This document shows, piece by piece, positions 5,843 to 8,568 of a stretch of 8,568 nt of DNA (position 1 is the stretch's first letter; the number at the start of each line of letters is the position of its first letter). The DNA is from Candidatus Treponema excrementipullorum (GTDB taxonomy: Bacteria; Spirochaetota; Spirochaetia; Treponematales; Treponemataceae). Both the position numbers and the translations under genes were made by a program. The notes beneath the pieces are model-generated. The model had not been told where the DNA came from. It did not search any database and saw only the letters and a program-made list of their open reading frames with translations. The DNA is taken from contig JAHLFV010000225.1 in assembly GCA_018883625.1 (NCBI GenBank), positions 1-8,568 of the forward strand. Direction: 5' to 3'.

Positions 5843-6661
5843 TTATCCTTTAAAGCTTAACCCCATACTGATACCAAAATCCAAAGAATTCAAAAAGTAG
5901 GAGTTTAATGGTGTTCGAGGATCAAAATCCGGTTTTGCACCTTGAAGCAGTTTCATCAACTCTTGTGGCATAGTAATATACTTAGGACTGTATACATTAA
6001 ACCGCATGTAGGGACTTAGTGTCATTTCAACATTGCTGTTTATAGGTTGGTGATATTCAAAAAACAATTTTGTACTGAAAGAAAAAGGATTCATGTTTTT
6101 TATCATAAAGTCATCAACAATAATCTCACCGACAACACTATCCAGTACACCTTTATCTGAAGCATAGGCAAGATATGAAGGGCTTAAATCGGCAATAAGT
6201 TTTGACCCGAGCCACAGTCCTAAAGATAATTTATTATTCAAAAAATAGGCTTTGCTTCCTACACCAAAGGATACTACCGGAGCAAAATTGATATTTACAT
6301 ATACATCAACCGTATTGCCCCCAACAGTATTCCCCGCAACCTGTCCGGTAAATCCGTTACCGATACCGATAGAACCGTATACGCTGACACCGCTGAATAC
6401 CTCTGGAGACATACCGAACCACCGTTCTGAACCGAACAGATATCCCAGTTCAGCCTCTCCGTCCATGGTATAACCCACTGCTCCTTTCATATACGCTGCA
6501 CCTAATTTATCCAAATCACTCTGACTTATAGACGGTAACGTTGCAGTTCCGTTAAAATTTGCTTTCATACCCCATACAAAACCTTCATCAAAAGCAAATA
6601 CAGGGAGAACCACACAGCACATCATAACAAAAAAAATATATTTTTTTATAGTTTTTTTCAT
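5843..6661 (-). CDS. Exported protein, probable small outer-membrane beta-barrel, function unknown
   Basis: A 272-residue protein with a typical cleavable signal peptide: MKKTIKKY, a hydrophobic core to about residue 20, and cleavage predicted after VFA (23). Cysteines in the core are not in a lipobox context. The mature part has alternating hydrophobic and Gly/Ser/Asn-rich stretches (VSVYGSIGIGNGFTGQVAG, VVSFGVGSKAYFL, LSLGLWLGSKL, FSFSTKLFFEYHQP, MTLSPYMRFNVYSP) and ends in LDFGISMGLSFKG, like a closing transmembrane strand. This fits a treponemal outer-membrane barrel, though no named family is recognised. It is the first gene of a two-gene operon with the lipoprotein downstream. GAGGAG lies 14 bases before the ATG, which is far; the nearer GGA at 11 bases may help. 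Promoter boxes upstream are not convincing. Confidence 0.78.
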   Translation of the reverse strand: MKKTIKKYIFFVMMCCVVLPVFAFDEGFVWGMKANFNGTATLPSISQSDLDKLGAAYMKGAVGYTMDGEAELGYLFGSERWFGMSPEVFSGVSVYGSIGIGNGFTGQVAGNTVGGNTVDVYVNINFAPVVSFGVGSKAYFLNNKLSLGLWLGSKLIADLSPSYLAYASDKGVLDSVVGEIIVDDFMIKNMNPFSFSTKLFFEYHQPINSNVEMTLSPYMRFNVYSPKYITMPQELMKLLQGAKPDFDPRTPLNSYFLNSLDFGISMGLSFKG

Positions 6662-6962
6662 AAATTTTTATTCCACTCCTCAGCGATGATATTATTATCG
6701 TCAATCCTGTTCTTTCTACCCTAGAATATATCTAAATTCAATCCACAAACTAATATTTTTTATGTTCTTTTATGACATCTTTAACACTTTTGTAATATAT
6801 GTTAATAATTTTTGATATTTCAGTGTGTTTTATCGACACATAATAATCGGAATGGAGGATGCGGGAATGTAAGACTGTGGCATGTGGCTGTTCTATTCCC
6901 GCATTGTGTAGTTCTGTATTTTACATCATACTGATTTAGTTTTTGCTATAATATTAATAATA
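6662..6962. other. Intergenic region, about 300 bases, no gene
   Basis: This separates the stop of the 221-residue membrane protein gene (6963) from the start of the barrel-like gene (6661), both on the minus strand. It is strongly AT-rich between about 6720 and 6850 and must hold the promoter of the barrel-lipoprotein operon, but no pair of boxes with correct spacing stands out. TTGACG on the minus strand near 6697-6702 has no -10 partner. The only clear structure is the inverted repeat at 6859-6904, followed on the left by a second GGAATG. No convincing open frame on either strand. Confidence 0.6.
6859..6904. repeat. Inverted repeat with 10-base arms
   Basis: ATGCGGGAAT (6859-6868) and ATTCCCGCAT (6895-6904) are perfect inverted copies around a 26-base loop that contains TGTGGC and TGGC repeats. 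Neither side is followed by a run of T, so it is not a standard terminator, though it could slow transcription leaving the three-gene operon at 6963. A regulator site for the downstream barrel operon or a dispersed repeat is also possible. Confidence 0.6.
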
Positions 6963-7628
6963 TCAGCCGTCTATGTTTTCTCCGTAGGTAATGCCCTTAC
7001 CGGTACGTTTTTTTGAAGAACTGTAAGAACGACCTATAACAATGGATAAAATCAAGTATAAGACAAAAAGTACAAGGACTGCGATTTGAATAACAGATAT
7101 TGTTTTTTGCAGAACGCTCAGAGCCTTGCCTTCCAAAACGTCAACAACTTGGTTAAGAGACAGAGTACCTGAATCCCGCATGTCATGGGTAATCAGTCCC
7201 TGCAAAGCACCGGATAGGGCTTCCGAACTATATAGCAAGGGTGTAAAAGAACGCAGAGCTGTCATAACCACCAACTTTTCCAGTTTGCCTAAATCCGCAG
7301 TGGCTGAGTCCAGTTGTCCTTTTAGATCTATTTTATCCAATATTCCGGTGATATCTTCAACATTATACTGTTCGTCAAGAATTCCCGGATAAGATGATTC
7401 TATTTGCTCACATATTTTTGCACTGTTATCGAAAATAAGGGGTTCTGCAATTTTTTTTACGGAAAAGGTAAATCCCAAAAGTCCGAACAACACACAACAT
7501 ATCACTACAGATATCACACCGTAAAACACTTTTATCCCTGTCCGAGCTTTTGAAAAACATACAGTTGTTACAACAAGGGCAATCACAAGCCCTCCCAGTA
7601 AAAAAACACCTATAAGAAAAAAATTCAT
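6963..7628 (-). CDS. Membrane protein of unknown function, three predicted transmembrane segments
   Basis: A 221-residue protein I do not recognise. Hydrophobic segments lie at about 3-25, 34-55 and 176-199. Between the second and third is a region of about 120 residues (56-175) with few hydrophobic runs and several short charged helices (ILDKIDLKGQLDSATADLGKLEKL); by charge it is probably periplasmic, because the loop between segments one and two (SKARTGIK) and the C-terminus (RSYSSSKKRTGKG) are basic and so likely cytoplasmic. The layout of paired N-terminal helices, an outside domain and a closing helix is seen in various envelope proteins but does not identify a family. It is the last gene of a three-gene operon; its ATG overlaps the previous stop in ATGA, and AAGGA lies six bases upstream. 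Confidence 0.75.
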   Translation of the reverse strand: MNFFLIGVFLLGGLVIALVVTTVCFSKARTGIKVFYGVISVVICCVLFGLLGFTFSVKKIAEPLIFDNSAKICEQIESSYPGILDEQYNVEDITGILDKIDLKGQLDSATADLGKLEKLVVMTALRSFTPLLYSSEALSGALQGLITHDMRDSGTLSLNQVVDVLEGKALSVLQKTISVIQIAVLVLFVLYLILSIVIGRSYSSSKKRTGKGITYGENIDG

Positions 7629-8050
7629 AGATAATCCTTGTTAATATAGACTTCCGTTTTTTGAGGAGTACAACCTTCTTTGACACTTTGAAAAAAAGTT
7701 TTTTTGTATTTTTCCAAATCTTTGTATTTTTGAGGGATATTTAAATCCGATAAAACGGCTTTTACCAAAAGGCGTCCGCAAGGTGCTTGCATAAACATAA
7801 TAAAGGAATCTTCCCGAAACTCTTTTTGGTTTTTTGCCAGTAAAACGGCATACTTACGTTTTTTGTCTTTCCAAGAAGCAAAGAGTTTGACAGAAGTTTT
7901 AAGGCACACAAAGCCCAGCGGGATCTGGATACACAAAAAAAGAGGATGTACCATATACAGAGGAATAAGAAAAATAATCAGAGAAAGTATTAAAAGTAAA
8001 AAAGAGTATGCGTTCAGGTATAAAAACCTGAACGCACCGATTTCAGTCAT
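7625..8050 (-). CDS. Small membrane protein of unknown function
   Basis: A 141-residue protein I do not recognise. Two adjacent hydrophobic segments (about 12-32 and 34-53, LLLILSLIIFLIPLYMV and LFLCIQIPLGFVCL) form a helical hairpin near the N-terminus. The remaining ~85 residues are charged and Lys-rich (SWKDKKRKYAVLLAKNQKE, KYKDLEKYKKTF) and by the positive-inside rule should be cytoplasmic. It sits two bases after the stop of the PH-like gene, with no good ribosome site (the region before the ATG encodes the Ala-Gln repeat ending that protein), so translation is probably coupled. It overlaps the next gene by four bases. The tight packing argues that the three products work together. Confidence 0.72.
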   Translation of the reverse strand: MTEIGAFRFLYLNAYSFLLLILSLIIFLIPLYMVHPLFLCIQIPLGFVCLKTSVKLFASWKDKKRKYAVLLAKNQKEFREDSFIMFMQAPCGRLLVKAVLSDLNIPQKYKDLEKYKKTFFQSVKEGCTPQKTEVYINKDYL

Positions 8051-8052
8051 AA

Positions 8053-8493
8053 TTACTGAGCCTGAGCAATAGCACTGTAGAATGCATCTACAACTTTCTG
8101 AGCTTCTGCATCATCCAATGCTGTAAGCTGTACAGAAGTTTTTTGTGTAAATGATTCATAGTACAAATAGTATGCAGGGCAGAAGAAACCGCAAGTTGCT
8201 TCTTTGTTATAACCTACTTCTTTAATACTGCTGGGAAGTAAGTATTTTACACGGCGGGACGTATTAAAAATATAGCATGAAATAACGTTGTATACTTCTA
8301 CAACGCGTTTGTTTGTAATAACAACAAATCCTTTGTGTCTGAAACCGAAGACAAAAGCTATCAAACGACGAATTGTTCCCAACATTTGTGCGATAGGATT
8401 GGGACTTTCTGCCCACAATTCAGCTTCCAATTCAACAACCACAGTTTCTCCTTCTGACAAAGTCAGCCCGGACTTTAATTTTGTTTCTGCCAT
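8053..8493 (-). CDS. Bacterial PH-domain-like protein, function unknown
   Basis: A 146-residue protein, first of a three-gene operon. It looks like a bacterial PH-like domain: an opening strand after SEGETVVVELEAEL (13-26), a central GFVVITNKRVVEVYN (55-69), the 'ITNKRV' pattern typical of such domains in which membrane-associated proteins contain a strand-turn-strand, then further strands (VKYLLPSSIKEVGY, YYLYYES) and a C-terminal amphipathic helix DDAEAQKVVDAFYSAIAQAQ. A short hydrophobic stretch (IRRLIAFVFGF, 41-51) may contact membrane. There is no signal peptide, so it is probably cytoplasmic and membrane-peripheral. Family placement is by motif resemblance. AGGAGG (8499-8504) lies five bases before the ATG, and a good promoter is at 8512-8540. 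Confidence 0.75.
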   Translation of the reverse strand: MAETKLKSGLTLSEGETVVVELEAELWAESPNPIAQMLGTIRRLIAFVFGFRHKGFVVITNKRVVEVYNVISCYIFNTSRRVKYLLPSSIKEVGYNKEATCGFFCPAYYLYYESFTQKTSVQLTALDDAEAQKVVDAFYSAIAQAQ

Positions 8494-8511
8494 AGCAGCC
8501 TCCTGAAAAAT

Positions 8512-8540
8512 ATTATATTGTTTCTAAAGATTCTTTTCAA
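8512..8540 (-). promoter_or_regulatory. Promoter of the PH-like/membrane protein operon
   Basis: On the minus strand TTGAAA (8535-8540) and TATAAT (8512-8517) are separated by exactly 17 bases, close to the sigma-70 consensus. Transcription would start about seven bases later, just upstream of AGGAGG (8499-8504). A second TATAAT on the minus strand at 8559-8564 could be another promoter, but its -35 lies outside the window. Confidence 0.75.
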
Positions 8541-8548
8541 AGAAACAA
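8518..8548. promoter_or_regulatory. Inverted repeat over the -35 region, possible operator
   Basis: TTGTTTCT (8518-8525) and AGAAACAA (8541-8548) are perfect eight-base inverted copies separated by 15 bases. They flank and cover the -35 box and the spacer of the promoter at 8512-8540, where a bound regulator could block RNA polymerase. A second pair, AAAGATT (8526-8532) and AATCTTT (8548-8554), partly overlaps it. The AT-rich context makes chance similarity possible; no regulator gene is visible. Confidence 0.45.
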
Positions 8549-8568
8549 ATCTTTCGAAATTATACCCC

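Noticed and set aside
6947..6952. TATAAT on the plus strand as a promoter
   Set aside because: No -35 at the right distance and no plus-strand gene downstream; the following DNA codes on the minus strand.
7426..7686. Minus-strand frame spanning the junction of the two membrane protein genes
   Set aside because: It is out of frame with both overlapping genes, which show coherent hydrophobic segments and an ATGA junction.
7126..8506. Plus-strand frames opposite the three-gene operon (7126-7392, 7863-8072, 8288-8506)
   Set aside because: All are mirror images of well-packed minus-strand genes with proper overlaps and ribosome sites.

Overview
The window looks like a chromosomal segment of a spirochaete, most probably a Treponema. 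This is inferred from the moderately AT-rich sequence, a spirochaete-style lipoprotein signal (LFTSC) followed by a large lipoprotein, a signal-peptide protein that looks like a small treponemal outer-membrane barrel, and several proteins I recognise only as spirochaete-type hypotheticals. No rRNA, tRNA, CRISPR array, transposase or phage gene was seen.

Layout. (1) Bases 2-1427, plus strand: the C-terminal end of a protein with two response-regulator receiver domains, probably a hybrid sensor kinase cut by the window edge. It overlaps by 14 bases a PHP-family histidinol-phosphatase-like gene. (2) 1424-2155, minus strand: a DUF1275/YoaK-type membrane protein that converges on the phosphatase gene so tightly that the two stop codons share bases. 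(3) 2281-3170, plus strand: a TacA/TacT-type toxin-antitoxin module (DUF1778 ribbon-helix-helix antitoxin and GNAT acetyltransferase toxin) with a perfect palindrome over its -10 box, in a visibly more AT-rich island. (4) 3193-3580, plus strand: a leader rich in inverted repeats, a small ferredoxin-like gene with seven cysteines, and a bidirectional terminator. (5) 3607-3676: a compact array of four imperfect 17-18 base hairpin repeats. (6) 3687-6661, minus strand: a two-gene operon, transcribed barrel-like protein first and then a 716-residue lipoprotein with an internally duplicated module. (7) 6662-6962: about 300 non-coding bases with a 10-base-arm inverted repeat. (8) 6963-8540, minus strand: a tightly packed three-gene operon (PH-domain-like protein, then two membrane proteins of unknown function) behind a good sigma-70-type promoter that overlaps an inverted repeat.

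How the parts work together. The first pair may couple signalling to a phosphatase by co-transcription, but nothing shows a functional link. The toxin-antitoxin pair is a self-contained, probably autoregulated module. The lipoprotein and barrel operon probably makes co-exported envelope proteins. The last operon probably makes a membrane-associated complex of unknown role. I did not see a clear new defence system. The least explained elements are the hairpin array, the structured leader before the ferredoxin gene, the PH-like/membrane operon, and the duplicated-module lipoprotein.
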